From positions 53,018 to 117,017 of the forward strand of contig CAJURH010000005.1 of NCBI GenBank assembly GCA_910588775.1: DNA of 64,000 nucleotides, read 5' to 3'. The number at the start of each line of letters is the position of its first letter. Within the stretch, counting starts at the first letter, position 1. Below are positions 8,903 to 17,029 of the stretch, piece by piece. The notes under the pieces were generated by a model. It was given only the letters and a program-made list of their open reading frames with translations. It had not been told where the DNA came from and did no database searches. The position numbers and the translations under genes were made by a program. The DNA comes from an uncultured Lachnospiraceae bacterium (GTDB taxonomy: Bacteria > Bacillota > Clostridia > Lachnospirales > Lachnospiraceae).

Positions 8903-9921
8903 ATGGTCACCCCTTTATCGCCGGACGCAACTTCTCCCACCACATAGGGCGTTTCCCCGGCTTCTTTTATAGCCGCCATGGTTTTCTCCACGTCCGCGGC
9001 ATCCACAGCCACCATCATGCCCAGTCCCATGTTATACGTATTGTACATCGCTTTTTCCTCCACGTTGCCCACTTTGGCCAACAAATGGAAAATAGGCAAA
9101 ACAGGATAACTGTCTTTCTTAATCCAGGCATGCACGCCCTCTGGCAGCATCCGCGGAATGTTTTCGTAAAAACCGCCTCCGGTGATATGGCAGCAGCCAT
9201 GAATATGCACATGGGCGTCCCGGATGGAAGACAACGCCTTCACATAGATTTTTGTGGGAGCCAAAAGCGTCTCTCCCAACGTAGCGCCCAATTCGTCGTA
9301 ATAAGTATCCAGAGATTTCCGGTTCATGTCAAAAACTTTTCGCACCAGGGAAAATCCGTTGCTATGCACGCCGGAGGAAGCCATGCCCACCAGCACATCC
9401 CCGGCCTTGATGTCTTTACCAGTAATCAAGTCTTTCTCATCCACTACGCCCACAGCAAATCCGGCCAGATCGTATTCGTCCTCCGGGTAGAATCCCGGCA
9501 TCTCCGCAGTCTCACCGCCTACCAGGGCCGCTCCCGCCTGGACGCAGCCTTCCGCCACGCCGCTGACAATCTGAGCGATTTTCTCCGGAAAATTCTTGCC
9601 GCAGGCAATGTAATCCAGGAAAAATAATGGCTGTGCGCCGCCGCAGGCAATGTCATTGACGCACATAGCCACACAGTCAATGCCCACCGTGTCGTGTTTG
9701 TCCAGCAAAAACGCCAGCTTCAACTTGGTTCCCACGCCGTCCGTTCCAGAAACCAAGGTGGGCTTTTCCATTTGCCCAAATCCACCCAGAGAAAACGCTC
9801 CGGAAAATCCGCCAATATCTGTAAGTACCTCCGGGCGCATGGTCCGGCCGATATGCTTTTTCATCAGCTCCACCGAGCGGTAGCCCGCCTCGATGTCCAC
9901 GCCCGCTTTCTTATAGTCCAT
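8896..9921 (-). CDS. purM: Phosphoribosylformylglycinamidine cyclo-ligase (AIR synthetase)
   Basis: PurM closes the imidazole ring of FGAM to give AIR, using ATP. The 341-residue length is standard. Family motifs visible are YKKAGVDIEAG at the N-terminus, GTDGVGTKLKLAF near residue 80, GAALVGGETAEMPGFY near 150, GMASSGVHSNGFSLVR near 192 and HITGGGFYENIPRMLP near 258. TTAGGAGGACATT is an excellent ribosome site. It lies 9 bases after purE. Confidence 0.97.
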   Translation of the reverse strand: MDYKKAGVDIEAGYRSVELMKKHIGRTMRPEVLTDIGGFSGAFSLGGFGQMEKPTLVSGTDGVGTKLKLAFLLDKHDTVGIDCVAMCVNDIACGGAQPLFFLDYIACGKNFPEKIAQIVSGVAEGCVQAGAALVGGETAEMPGFYPEDEYDLAGFAVGVVDEKDLITGKDIKAGDVLVGMASSGVHSNGFSLVRKVFDMNRKSLDTYYDELGATLGETLLAPTKIYVKALSSIRDAHVHIHGCCHITGGGFYENIPRMLPEGVHAWIKKDSYPVLPIFHLLAKVGNVEEKAMYNTYNMGLGMMVAVDAADVEKTMAAIKEAGETPYVVGEVASGDKGVTIC

Positions 9922-9930
9922 AATGTCCTC

Positions 9931-10431
9931 CTAATAATTCTCGTATCCCGTCTGCTGCAGACGGGCGTCTTTGGCCTCCACCTGCTCTTTTAATTCTTTG
10001 GCATAATCTTTCAACCGTTCCAGCAATTCCTCATCAGACGTGGCCAGAATCTTGGCCGCCAAAAGACCCGCATTGGCCCCGCCGTTTATGGCCACTGTAG
10101 CCACCGGAATCCCGGATGGCATCTGCACAATGGAGTACAGGGAGTCCCGCCCGCCCAAAGATGTGGTGTGCATGGGAATCCCAATCACCGGCATGGGGAA
10201 GATAGCCGCGCACATGCCCGGCAGGTGCGCCGCCATTCCGGCCCCTGCGATAATTACTTTCCAGCCTTTTTTCTCTGCGGATTTGGCGTATTCAAAGAAC
10301 ACATCCGGTTCCCTGTGGGCTGAAATGATGCGCATCTCATACTCCACGCCCAGTTTGTCCAATATTTCCGCCGCTTTTCTCATCACGGGCATATCTGAAT
10401 CGCTGCCCATTACAATTCCTACTTTCGCCAT
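9931..10431 (-). CDS. purE: N5-carboxyaminoimidazole ribonucleotide mutase
   Basis: Class I PurE converts N5-CAIR to CAIR. The 166-residue protein has MGSDSDMPVMRKAA at the N-terminus, SAHREPD near residue 43, GAGMAAHLPGMCA near 70 and GIPMHTTSLGGRDSL near 95, all binding-site motifs of the family. I placed the start at 10431, where ACAGGAGGTACGGCAA precedes ATG; the reading frame is open 29 codons further upstream, but that part is the leader. A companion PurK was not seen in the window. It is the first gene of the purine operon. Confidence 0.95.
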   Translation of the reverse strand: MAKVGIVMGSDSDMPVMRKAAEILDKLGVEYEMRIISAHREPDVFFEYAKSAEKKGWKVIIAGAGMAAHLPGMCAAIFPMPVIGIPMHTTSLGGRDSLYSIVQMPSGIPVATVAINGGANAGLLAAKILATSDEELLERLKDYAKELKEQVEAKDARLQQTGYENY

Positions 10432-10458
10432 TTGCCGTACCTCCTGTCTTTTCTCATA

Positions 10459-10475
10459 GGGCGCCAAATGCGCCC
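10459..10475 (-). other. Leader hairpin upstream of purE
   Basis: GGGCGC-N5-GCGCCC forms a six-bp GC stem between the purE promoter and its ribosome site. No purine or PRPP riboswitch core could be recognised around it, and its role is unknown. Confidence 0.4.
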
Positions 10476-10526
10476 GCACAACTTTTATTTGTAGCAGTGC
10501 GCTCACATATGGGTGCATATAGGTTT

Positions 10527-10556
10527 ATTTTAGTATGCACAGTTTCCCTTTGTCAA
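10527..10556 (-). promoter_or_regulatory. Sigma-A promoter of the purine operon
   Basis: On the minus strand TTGACA (10556-10551) and TAAAAT (10532-10527) are spaced 18 bases. Predicted transcription starts about 90 bases before the purE ATG. The -35 box lies only 15 bases beyond the stop of the RCC1 gene. Confidence 0.75.
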
Positions 10557-10571
10557 TAGGCGCTCCTGCGG

Positions 10572-12314
10572 TTATTTCTTAATCTTCACTTTTTTGGAAC
10601 TGCTCCACGCGCTGTAAGAGGTGACACCGCCAGATTTTTTATAGCAGCGAATGCGGATATAGTATGTCTTGCCTTTGGCCAGCTTGGTCAATGTTTTTGA
10701 TGTGGCTTTACCCGGCGTGACTTTTATTTTCTTGGCTCCTGTAAATTTGCTGGATGCGCCATACTGGATCTGATAGCCGGCAGCCTTGGCGTTACGTTTC
10801 CAGCTTACTTTAGCTTTTCGGGTAGCTTTGTTGACTGCGCTGGAAAAGGTCGGCGCGGTGAGCCGCAGGATTGTTTTACCAGTTTTGTTGTAGTCTCCTG
10901 TGGCTGTGCTGTTATAGGCGCATACGCTGTAAGTATAGGCTGTGCCGTTTTTGGACTTTACGGAGGCGTCTTTATAGCTTAATGTGCCAGCCCCGCTGAC
11001 CTTGGCAATTTGTTTCCACTTCCCATTTCCTGTTTTGCGGTATATATAATATCCGGTGGCATTGGAAACTTTCCCCCATTTAACGGTAATTCCCGCCGCC
11101 ACATTGGTCACGCTTGTCACCTGAGGCTTGCCTGGCTTTTGGCTGGCGTCCGCCTTGCCCGGCACAGGAATCTGAACCGGGACGGAATATACGGTCAGTC
11201 CAGTCTCTTTGCCGATTCCCAGTGCACAGTGGCTGTTCGTCCCCCACATCCACAGGCTTCCGTCCGTTTTCACCGCTCCTCCATGAAGCCGCGCCATACT
11301 GACATCTGTCACGCCGCTTAGGATTTTCACAGGTTTTAGACGCTTCACTTCGTCTCCTGTGCCCAATTGGCCACGCTCGTTATTGCCCCAGGTCCATAAC
11401 GTCCCATCGTTTTGCACCGCTGCACAGCCGTTCTCTCCCGGGCTGACGATTTTGACGTTGTCCATAATTTTCAGCGGACTAAAGTGTTTTGCCGCTTGTC
11501 CCTCTTCAGCGACGCCAATCCCCAGACGGCCTTGAATATTGTTGCCCCAAGTCCACAGACTTCCATCTTTTTTAATCGCCGCGCTGTAATCTTTGCTCAA
11601 ACTGACGCTTTTCACATTGTCCAGGATCTTCACTGGCGCATAAGATTTCTGTGTTTTGGAATCTCCGTTTCCCAACTGGCCACAATAGTTATACCCCCAG
11701 GTCCACAGGCTTCCATCCGTTTTGATGGCAGCGGCGTGATTCTGTCCCAACGCCACACTAGCCACATTGGACATAACTTTTTTCGGCGTGGTAATATCCT
11801 TTTCGTCGCCTGTCCCCAACCGACCGTAACTGTTTTTGCCCCAGGTATAGAGGCTTCCATCTTTGGTGATGGCCGCGCTGCCGCAAGAAAGTCCCAGCGT
11901 GACGCTTTTCACATTGGTCAGGATTTTCACAGGTTTCAGGCGGTCGGTCTTATCACCGGTTCCCAGCTGCCCATAGTAGTTAAATCCCCACATCCACAGG
12001 CTTCCGTCTTCTTTGAGCGCCGCACTGCTGTTTCCCTCTCCCAGGCTGACTCTGGCCACATGATCCAGAATTTTCACCGGACTAAGCCTTCTATTCTTGT
12101 CTCCGGTCCCCAGCTGCCCATAACCGTTGCTACCCCAGATCCACATACTTCCATCGGCCTTTACCACTGCCGTATGCGCTTCTCCCGCGCTGACTTGCTG
12201 TACTGGGATGCCATCAGACTGGCTTGCCGCCTGCACATCTTGAATGGGCAGAACCGTAAGCAGCAACAGAACTGCCAGAAATCCTGCCGTCAAACGTTTT
12301 CCTTTCTTTTTCAT
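10572..12314 (-). CDS. Secreted seven-repeat RCC1 beta-propeller protein with two FN3 domains
   Basis: The protein (580 residues from the chosen start) has a Lys-rich start and a hydrophobic signal peptide (residues about 8-28, ending VQAAS). Seven consecutive repeats of about 48-53 residues follow, each with a DGSLWxWGxNxxGQLGxGD core. Seven is the number needed for one closed RCC1 propeller. Two fibronectin type III-like domains follow (about residues 392-480 and 490-580), with motifs such as GYYIYRKTGNGKWKQIA. I chose the ATG at 12314 because GAGGAAAATGTT precedes it. It is probably exported and binds protein or carbohydrate at the surface; the ligand is unknown. It follows the M29 peptidase by 25 bases. 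Confidence 0.85.
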   Translation of the reverse strand: MKKKGKRLTAGFLAVLLLLTVLPIQDVQAASQSDGIPVQQVSAGEAHTAVVKADGSMWIWGSNGYGQLGTGDKNRRLSPVKILDHVARVSLGEGNSSAALKEDGSLWMWGFNYYGQLGTGDKTDRLKPVKILTNVKSVTLGLSCGSAAITKDGSLYTWGKNSYGRLGTGDEKDITTPKKVMSNVASVALGQNHAAAIKTDGSLWTWGYNYCGQLGNGDSKTQKSYAPVKILDNVKSVSLSKDYSAAIKKDGSLWTWGNNIQGRLGIGVAEEGQAAKHFSPLKIMDNVKIVSPGENGCAAVQNDGTLWTWGNNERGQLGTGDEVKRLKPVKILSGVTDVSMARLHGGAVKTDGSLWMWGTNSHCALGIGKETGLTVYSVPVQIPVPGKADASQKPGKPQVTSVTNVAAGITVKWGKVSNATGYYIYRKTGNGKWKQIAKVSGAGTLSYKDASVKSKNGTAYTYSVCAYNSTATGDYNKTGKTILRLTAPTFSSAVNKATRKAKVSWKRNAKAAGYQIQYGASSKFTGAKKIKVTPGKATSKTLTKLAKGKTYYIRIRCYKKSGGVTSYSAWSSSKKVKIKK

Positions 12315-12339
12315 AACATTTTCCTCAACAATCCATTCG

Positions 12340-14394
12340 CTATTCTTTTTCCTCAAACGGAGCATTCAAGCTCTCTGTACCTGGAAGCGCGAACCGTCCG
12401 TTTTCCAGAATAGTCACCGGGCCATCTTCGGTGAGAACCTGTATATGCCCCAGCTCGTCGTAGGGGATAGTGATATCCGTATGGCAACCCATATAAGCCT
12501 TACTTTTGTCTTGTTTGCGCAACAGAGAAATCTCGTTATCTCTGGCAATGACCTCCCTACCGTCCGGATTATGCACCGGAATGTCCTCTGACCAGCTATA
12601 ACAAGTGTCACCCACCGCGAAGTGAGGACCCATTTTCTCCGCAATTAATATGGGAAGTTTGTCCTCAATGCCATATTTCCTGGCCGCCACATAGGCCGTG
12701 GTGTTTGTGCCGATGGCAAATTCCCCCATGGGCAGCGTTTCGTGATGATACAGGAGATTTTCCCGAATAAAATTCCGGTTGTCCGCCTCTTTGGGGAAGT
12801 TGGCGCATCGGTATTCGCAAATCATTCCGTCTTGAAAGGTCAGCTCCAGATCCCGGTACAAAAGCCCGTTTAGATAAACCTGACTTACATGGAGCACACC
12901 GCTTGTGCCCGCCAGTTGAGGCGACGTAAACACTTCCCCCACAGGGATGTTCACATCCGCCACACAGTTTTCGAAAGCTGTCTGTGTATGCACATCTTCC
13001 AGCGGATGAATGGCCACGGTCAGGTCTGTCCGGTTGCCGCTTTTTCCCTGGACGTGCACACGCTGGCCCTGGTCCAACGCCTGAATAATCGTCTGCTGAA
13101 TCTCCCCGTACATTTTCGCGTCCAGCGTATTGATTTTCACCACTTCCCGAAAAATCTCTTCAAACCGCTCTTTTGATCCCGGACCATCTCCCGCAATCTC
13201 CGGAACTGGCCAGGCGATGATGGTGAAACTGCGCTCTTCGCCTTTGATGTAACGGTTGGTAATCTGGGAAACCTGGTTGTCGCAAGAGACCTGCAGTTTC
13301 TGCTGACTTTCTGACAAGACGAAGGCTTCCGGCTGACTCTTAGGCGTAAACGGCGTTTCACCGAAGATTTCCATCACCGCCGGGCCCGCATGCACGTCTG
13401 CCCAGTCCCGGTATTTGTCGTACGCCCGCTGGGTGGCCCGCAGCCTGCGCTGGACGAAATCCTCATCCAGAAACAAGGCCGCATCCCCCCGATGATCGTA
13501 ATCGAACTGAGGATTTGGGATGTGTCCGTAATAGCCAATCCGATGCTGCTGCCGCTTGTTGACCACATGGACAGCCGCCCGGTAAATCACTGGCTCCAGC
13601 CCCATTTGCCGAAACTGTTCCACCGCTTCGCGCGCCACCCGCTCGAATCCCAGACAGTACCGGATATTCACTGTCTTTTTCTTAGACAAATCCTTGTGGG
13701 CGATGACAAATCCCATCCGGTAGCCCTCCGTGTACGTGCGGGCCATGCGCTCAATCTCTTCCTCACTCAAATTTCTAAGAAAAGCGGCCACCTGACGTTC
13801 GCTGTCCGTCACATATTCCCCAAAATCATATAAGTAGTCTTCCGACTGCAGATCCGCTTCCATAAGAATTCGCGACGCAAAAGCGCACGCTGGGTCCAAC
13901 TGTTCCCCAATGCGCCTCTCAATCATCTCCTCACAGTAATCGCTCACATACCAATACAGCGCATCCCGGATTTCCCTGGCCTTCGGCGCCTCACCCGGTT
14001 CAGCCAGCCCGTAGACTTCCAGAAACAGTTCGCAAATCACCGTCATGTCCCAGAGCCGGCGCTCCATGGCGTAGACTACCATCCCTCGCAGCTCCGCATA
14101 CAGAAAACATAAGTATTTGCCGCACTCCCCCAGCCGCTCTGCCGCATAGGTGGGATTTCCATAGGAATGCCCGTAGTTGGCTGGCAAAATATCCTGATAC
14201 AAAGCTTCGTTCCACTTGCGCTTCTCTTCCGTGGAAAACCGGCTCCACCCACTGCCCGCCTCCACAGCCAGTTTCAAGAACCCCGCCACCTTACAGAAAT
14301 ACTCCTTCCACGGATCTCCCTGGGGATCTTCCTGCGAAATCTCCCTGACCCGCCGGATGGCCAGCTCCCACCGTTCTTCCAATAATTCCTCCAA
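12340..14394 (-). CDS. M29-like (aminopeptidase T type) metallopeptidase with long N-terminal extension
   Basis: A 684-residue protein. The C-terminal half, from about residue 245, resembles M29 aminopeptidases: GRDT-like nucleotide-free core, IPVGEVFTSPQLAGTSG near 478 (the Glu that binds metal), and later EKMGPHFAVGDTC and CHTDITIPYDE that supply His and Asp ligands. Typical M29 enzymes are about 370-410 residues, so the first 240-odd residues are an extra, mainly helical region. The start is a TTG at 14394 behind AAAGGAGGTAGG. It lies 16 bases after the HD hydrolase and probably in one operon with it. Cytoplasmic peptide trimming is inferred; substrate unknown. Confidence 0.75.
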   Translation of the reverse strand: MEELLEERWELAIRRVREISQEDPQGDPWKEYFCKVAGFLKLAVEAGSGWSRFSTEEKRKWNEALYQDILPANYGHSYGNPTYAAERLGECGKYLCFLYAELRGMVVYAMERRLWDMTVICELFLEVYGLAEPGEAPKAREIRDALYWYVSDYCEEMIERRIGEQLDPACAFASRILMEADLQSEDYLYDFGEYVTDSERQVAAFLRNLSEEEIERMARTYTEGYRMGFVIAHKDLSKKKTVNIRYCLGFERVAREAVEQFRQMGLEPVIYRAAVHVVNKRQQHRIGYYGHIPNPQFDYDHRGDAALFLDEDFVQRRLRATQRAYDKYRDWADVHAGPAVMEIFGETPFTPKSQPEAFVLSESQQKLQVSCDNQVSQITNRYIKGEERSFTIIAWPVPEIAGDGPGSKERFEEIFREVVKINTLDAKMYGEIQQTIIQALDQGQRVHVQGKSGNRTDLTVAIHPLEDVHTQTAFENCVADVNIPVGEVFTSPQLAGTSGVLHVSQVYLNGLLYRDLELTFQDGMICEYRCANFPKEADNRNFIRENLLYHHETLPMGEFAIGTNTTAYVAARKYGIEDKLPILIAEKMGPHFAVGDTCYSWSEDIPVHNPDGREVIARDNEISLLRKQDKSKAYMGCHTDITIPYDELGHIQVLTEDGPVTILENGRFALPGTESLNAPFEEKE

Positions 14395-14410
14395 CGTTTA
14401 CCTACCTCCT

Positions 14411-15016
14411 TTACGCGTCTGAATCTTGTTTTACCGATAGATTTCCCAATTCCACATGTTTTTGAATCAGGCTGTCCATATACTCCCAGACTTCCGGCGC
14501 CCAATTTCTCACCCGCTCGTTGCGCTTATACACCTGCTCCTTGGCTATGCCATGCTCCCGCCAGCTTTTTCCACCAGAAGCGTCATTCAAGAGCAACGGC
14601 TGACAGTTATCCATAACGCGGGCGAATCTGGACTCTCCGGTTTCACATGCCTCAAATTCCTCCCACAGCCTCTTGAAATACTCCCGCTGATCTTCCGGCA
14701 ACATACCGAACAATTTTTCCGCCGCCTGCACTTCTTTCTCATGCTGCGCTGCCTGGGCCTGCGCGTCATAGGCGTACGCGTCGCCCGCCCATATTTCCAC
14801 CAGATCGTGAATCAGAACCAGCTCCACCGTCCTGGCCACGTCCACCGGCTCCGGCATATATTCCTGAAGAACCAGGGCGCACATGGCCAGATGCCAGGAA
14901 TGTTCCGCATCGTTCTCCTTGCGGACCCCGTCCATCAGATAATTTTGCCGCCCTATGCTCTTTAACTTATCAATCTCCCGCAGAAAATCCATCTGCTTCT
15001 CTATCCTCTCCCGCAT
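14411..15016 (-). CDS. HD-domain hydrolase (HDDC2/YfbR-like nucleotidase)
   Basis: A 201-residue HD phosphohydrolase. KENDAEHSWHLAMCAL near residue 35 supplies the first His of the metal site, VLIHDLVEIWAGD near 68 supplies the HD pair, and the closing Asp is in RVMDNCQPLLL near 137. This pattern matches the HDDC2/YfbR group, which removes the 5' phosphate from deoxynucleotides. The ATG at 15016 follows TTAGGAGGGCAT; an upstream in-frame start would run into the preceding gene. It lies between a small membrane protein and the M29 peptidase. Confidence 0.85.
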   Translation of the reverse strand: MRERIEKQMDFLREIDKLKSIGRQNYLMDGVRKENDAEHSWHLAMCALVLQEYMPEPVDVARTVELVLIHDLVEIWAGDAYAYDAQAQAAQHEKEVQAAEKLFGMLPEDQREYFKRLWEEFEACETGESRFARVMDNCQPLLLNDASGGKSWREHGIAKEQVYKRNERVRNWAPEVWEYMDSLIQKHVELGNLSVKQDSDA

Positions 15017-15024
15017 ATGCCCTC

Positions 15025-15348
15025 CTAAGAAATCCCCATCAAATACAGCCCCAGCCAGCCAACCATAAGAAGACCGTTTGCAATCGCCCCCGCCGTGCAC
15101 AGAGAATGGGATCTATCCTTTGCGGAAAAGCTGATCAGTCCCATGAAAAATCCATAAACCGCCAGCAGCATAGCGCAAATGCTGATTCCCCCAATCAACG
15201 CCTGGCTGATCACATATTCCCGCAAGAAAAAGGAAACGGACACTGCCGCCAAAAACAGAATAAAAGAAATCACAGCCAGAACCACGGAATATATTCCGCC
15301 TTCCGCCTGCTTCTGCTGTGCAAACGCGTATCTATATCGTTTTGCCAT
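15025..15348 (-). CDS. Small three-helix membrane protein of unknown function
   Basis: A 107-residue protein with a basic, Tyr-rich N-terminus (MAKRYRYAFAQQKQ) and three hydrophobic segments at about residues 20-42, 48-72 and 85-105. I recognise the general type as common in Clostridia but cannot assign a function. The ATG at 15348 follows AGGAGGCGTTTAT and overlaps the end of the VanZ-like gene by 17 bases, so the two are translationally linked. Confidence 0.75.
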   Translation of the reverse strand: MAKRYRYAFAQQKQAEGGIYSVVLAVISFILFLAAVSVSFFLREYVISQALIGGISICAMLLAVYGFFMGLISFSAKDRSHSLCTAGAIANGLLMVGWLGLYLMGIS

Positions 15349-15805
15349 ATAAACGCCTCCTGATTTCATTGCAGACCCAAAAGAATACATACCCCAATAA
15401 AGCCCCCAATGTATTCAACATTAGATCATCCACATCAAAACTTCCCACCCGAAAAACCAACTGCGCAGTCTCCACACAAAGGCTTAGGGAAAAACCGCTG
15501 ACGGTTATCAGCAGCCAATTCCGGAAACGGTGGTTGATAACGGGAATGATATAGCCAAACGGAATAAATCCAATCACATTTCCAAAAATGTTCAGTGCCA
15601 TGGCCGGGATGCCTACCTGATCTCGATAGACCCAAAATCTGCGTATTTCCCTAAAAAGTATCAAATTGTACCGGTACTCCCGTTCCAACTCCCCTACCCT
15701 TCCATAGGACTCCGCAAAAAACAAAAAATACACCAACAGTCCCATATATACCATAAACAGGAATATTCCCACGCGACGAATCTGTTTTTTTGTTTTTTCC
15801 CTCAC
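15332..15805 (-). CDS. VanZ-like family membrane protein
   Basis: A 157-residue membrane protein with four hydrophobic helices. It shows the VanZ-family signatures NIFGNVIGFIPFGYIIP near residue 71, SLCVETAQLVF near 108 and FDVDDLMLNTLGALLGY near 122. VanZ in vancomycin-type loci raises teicoplanin resistance slightly, but most chromosomal homologues are of unknown role. The start codon is GTG (15805) behind GAGGATGGAG. It lies 38 bases after a 50-residue small membrane protein. Confidence 0.88.
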   Translation of the reverse strand: MREKTKKQIRRVGIFLFMVYMGLLVYFLFFAESYGRVGELEREYRYNLILFREIRRFWVYRDQVGIPAMALNIFGNVIGFIPFGYIIPVINHRFRNWLLITVSGFSLSLCVETAQLVFRVGSFDVDDLMLNTLGALLGYVFFWVCNEIRRRLYGKTI

Positions 15806-15843
15806 AACTCCATCCTCAACAAAACCTCTCCAGGCTGCCCCTC

Positions 15844-15996
15844 CTATATAGTTATCTCATACTTCCTTTTTAATAGCCGGGCGCCGTTGACAATCATCAG
15901 CACGCCACTGGCCAAACCGATGATAGATATGGCAATTCCGATTGTTAGATTCATTACCCCTGCCTGCGATATAGTCTTGTATATTTTTTCATTCAT
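15844..15996 (-). CDS. 50-residue single-pass membrane small protein
   Basis: A short gene with a convincing ribosome site, AAAAGGAGATTCATAT, before ATG. The product starts MNEKIYKTISQAG, has one hydrophobic helix from about residue 16 to 38 and ends with a basic patch (ARLLKRKYEITI). It stops at a TAG at 15844, 38 bases before the VanZ-like gene on the same strand. No function is known to me; it could be a membrane modulator of the neighbouring proteins. Confidence 0.7.
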   Translation of the reverse strand: MNEKIYKTISQAGVMNLTIGIAISIIGLASGVLMIVNGARLLKRKYEITI

Positions 15997-16056
15997 ATAT
16001 GAATCTCCTTTTCTAAATTAATATACATAAGTCTTTGCAAAATGTTCATTTCGTAA

Positions 16057-16136
16057 CGGGAATTTGGACCTAATAAATACAGAGCGAATTTAGACACGAT
16101 TTTGAACTCCGTTTTATTTATTAGGAACAAATTCCG
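16057..16136. repeat. Inverted-repeat element between pyrE and the small membrane gene
   Basis: Two arms of 22-23 bases (16057-16079 and 16115-16136) pair with few mismatches: CGGGAATTTGGACC-TAATAAATA against CGGAATTTGTTCC-TAATAAATA. They surround about 35 bases. There is no T-run, so it is not an ordinary terminator. It could be a miniature mobile element or a structured RNA. Confidence 0.6.
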
Positions 16137-16187
16137 AATTTCTGCCTGTATGCCTTAAAATACTGTCTGCTGCACCTAGCTAAAATT

Positions 16188-16865
16188 TTATTCTTCCGCC
16201 CCGTACTGTTCATAGTAAGCGTCAATGGCAGCTTTCATGTCATCGTCAATAATCACCTTTCCCTGATAAGGACGGTTGTGCAAATGCTCTACTACTTCTT
16301 TCATCGTAACAATAGACGCAGTGCGCAGCCCGTATTTTTCCTCAATTTCGCAAAGGGCGCTTTTCGTCCCCTGCCCCCGTTCCATCCGGTCCACCGACAC
16401 AACCAGACCCACCAGCTGCAACTCTCCCTGCGCCTTTAGAATCGGCATCGTCTCCGCGATGGAAGTGCCCGCCGTGGTCACATCTTCAATGAGCGCCACC
16501 CGGTCACCGTCGGCGAGAGGGCTTCCCAGCAAAATTCCTTTATCGCCATGGTCCTTTACTTCCTTTCGATTGGCGCAGTACCCAATCTCCTTGCCATAGA
16601 CCTCACTGATGGCCATGGACGTAGCCACCGCCAGGGGTATGCCCTTATAAGCCGGTCCAAACAGCACGTCAAATTCCAGACCAAAAGCCTCTTTTATCGC
16701 CTGGGCATAATACTGACCCAGCTTCCGCAAATGCGCTCCTGTCCGGTAAAATCCCGTGTTGACAAAAAACGGCGTTTTCCTCCCGCTTTTGGTCACAAAA
16801 TCACCGAATTTCAGAACGTCACAGTCAATCATAAACTCAATAAATTCCCGCTTATATGCTTCCAT
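16188..16865 (-). CDS. pyrE: Orotate phosphoribosyltransferase
   Basis: PyrE makes OMP from orotate and PRPP. The 225-residue protein has SGRKTPFFVNTGFY near residue 26, FGPAYKGIPLAV near 69, CANRKEVKDHG near 97 and the PRPP-binding loop VALIEDVTTAGTSIAE near 122. TTAGGAGGTTAAAAAGGCG precedes the ATG. It is the last gene of the pyr cluster, 164 bases after pyrD; that gap holds no gene or riboswitch that I can recognise. Confidence 0.97.
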   Translation of the reverse strand: MEAYKREFIEFMIDCDVLKFGDFVTKSGRKTPFFVNTGFYRTGAHLRKLGQYYAQAIKEAFGLEFDVLFGPAYKGIPLAVATSMAISEVYGKEIGYCANRKEVKDHGDKGILLGSPLADGDRVALIEDVTTAGTSIAETMPILKAQGELQLVGLVVSVDRMERGQGTKSALCEIEEKYGLRTASIVTMKEVVEHLHNRPYQGKVIIDDDMKAAIDAYYEQYGAEE

Positions 16866-17029
16866 CGCCTTTTTAACCTCCTAATTTTCAAGGTTTCCAC
16901 CTATTATCCCTTTTTATCCAGCTCTCACAAAACTGCCCCGTCATTCACCCTTCTGACAGAACTTTCATAATAATCCCGAGCACACCATAAACCCCCGCGT
17001 TTTTCAATGCGTTCAATATAAAGTGAAAA

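Noticed and set aside
11412..12413. 333-codon plus-strand frame opposite the RCC1 gene
   Set aside because: It is the antisense of a repetitive coding sequence; repeats in the minus frame explain its openness.
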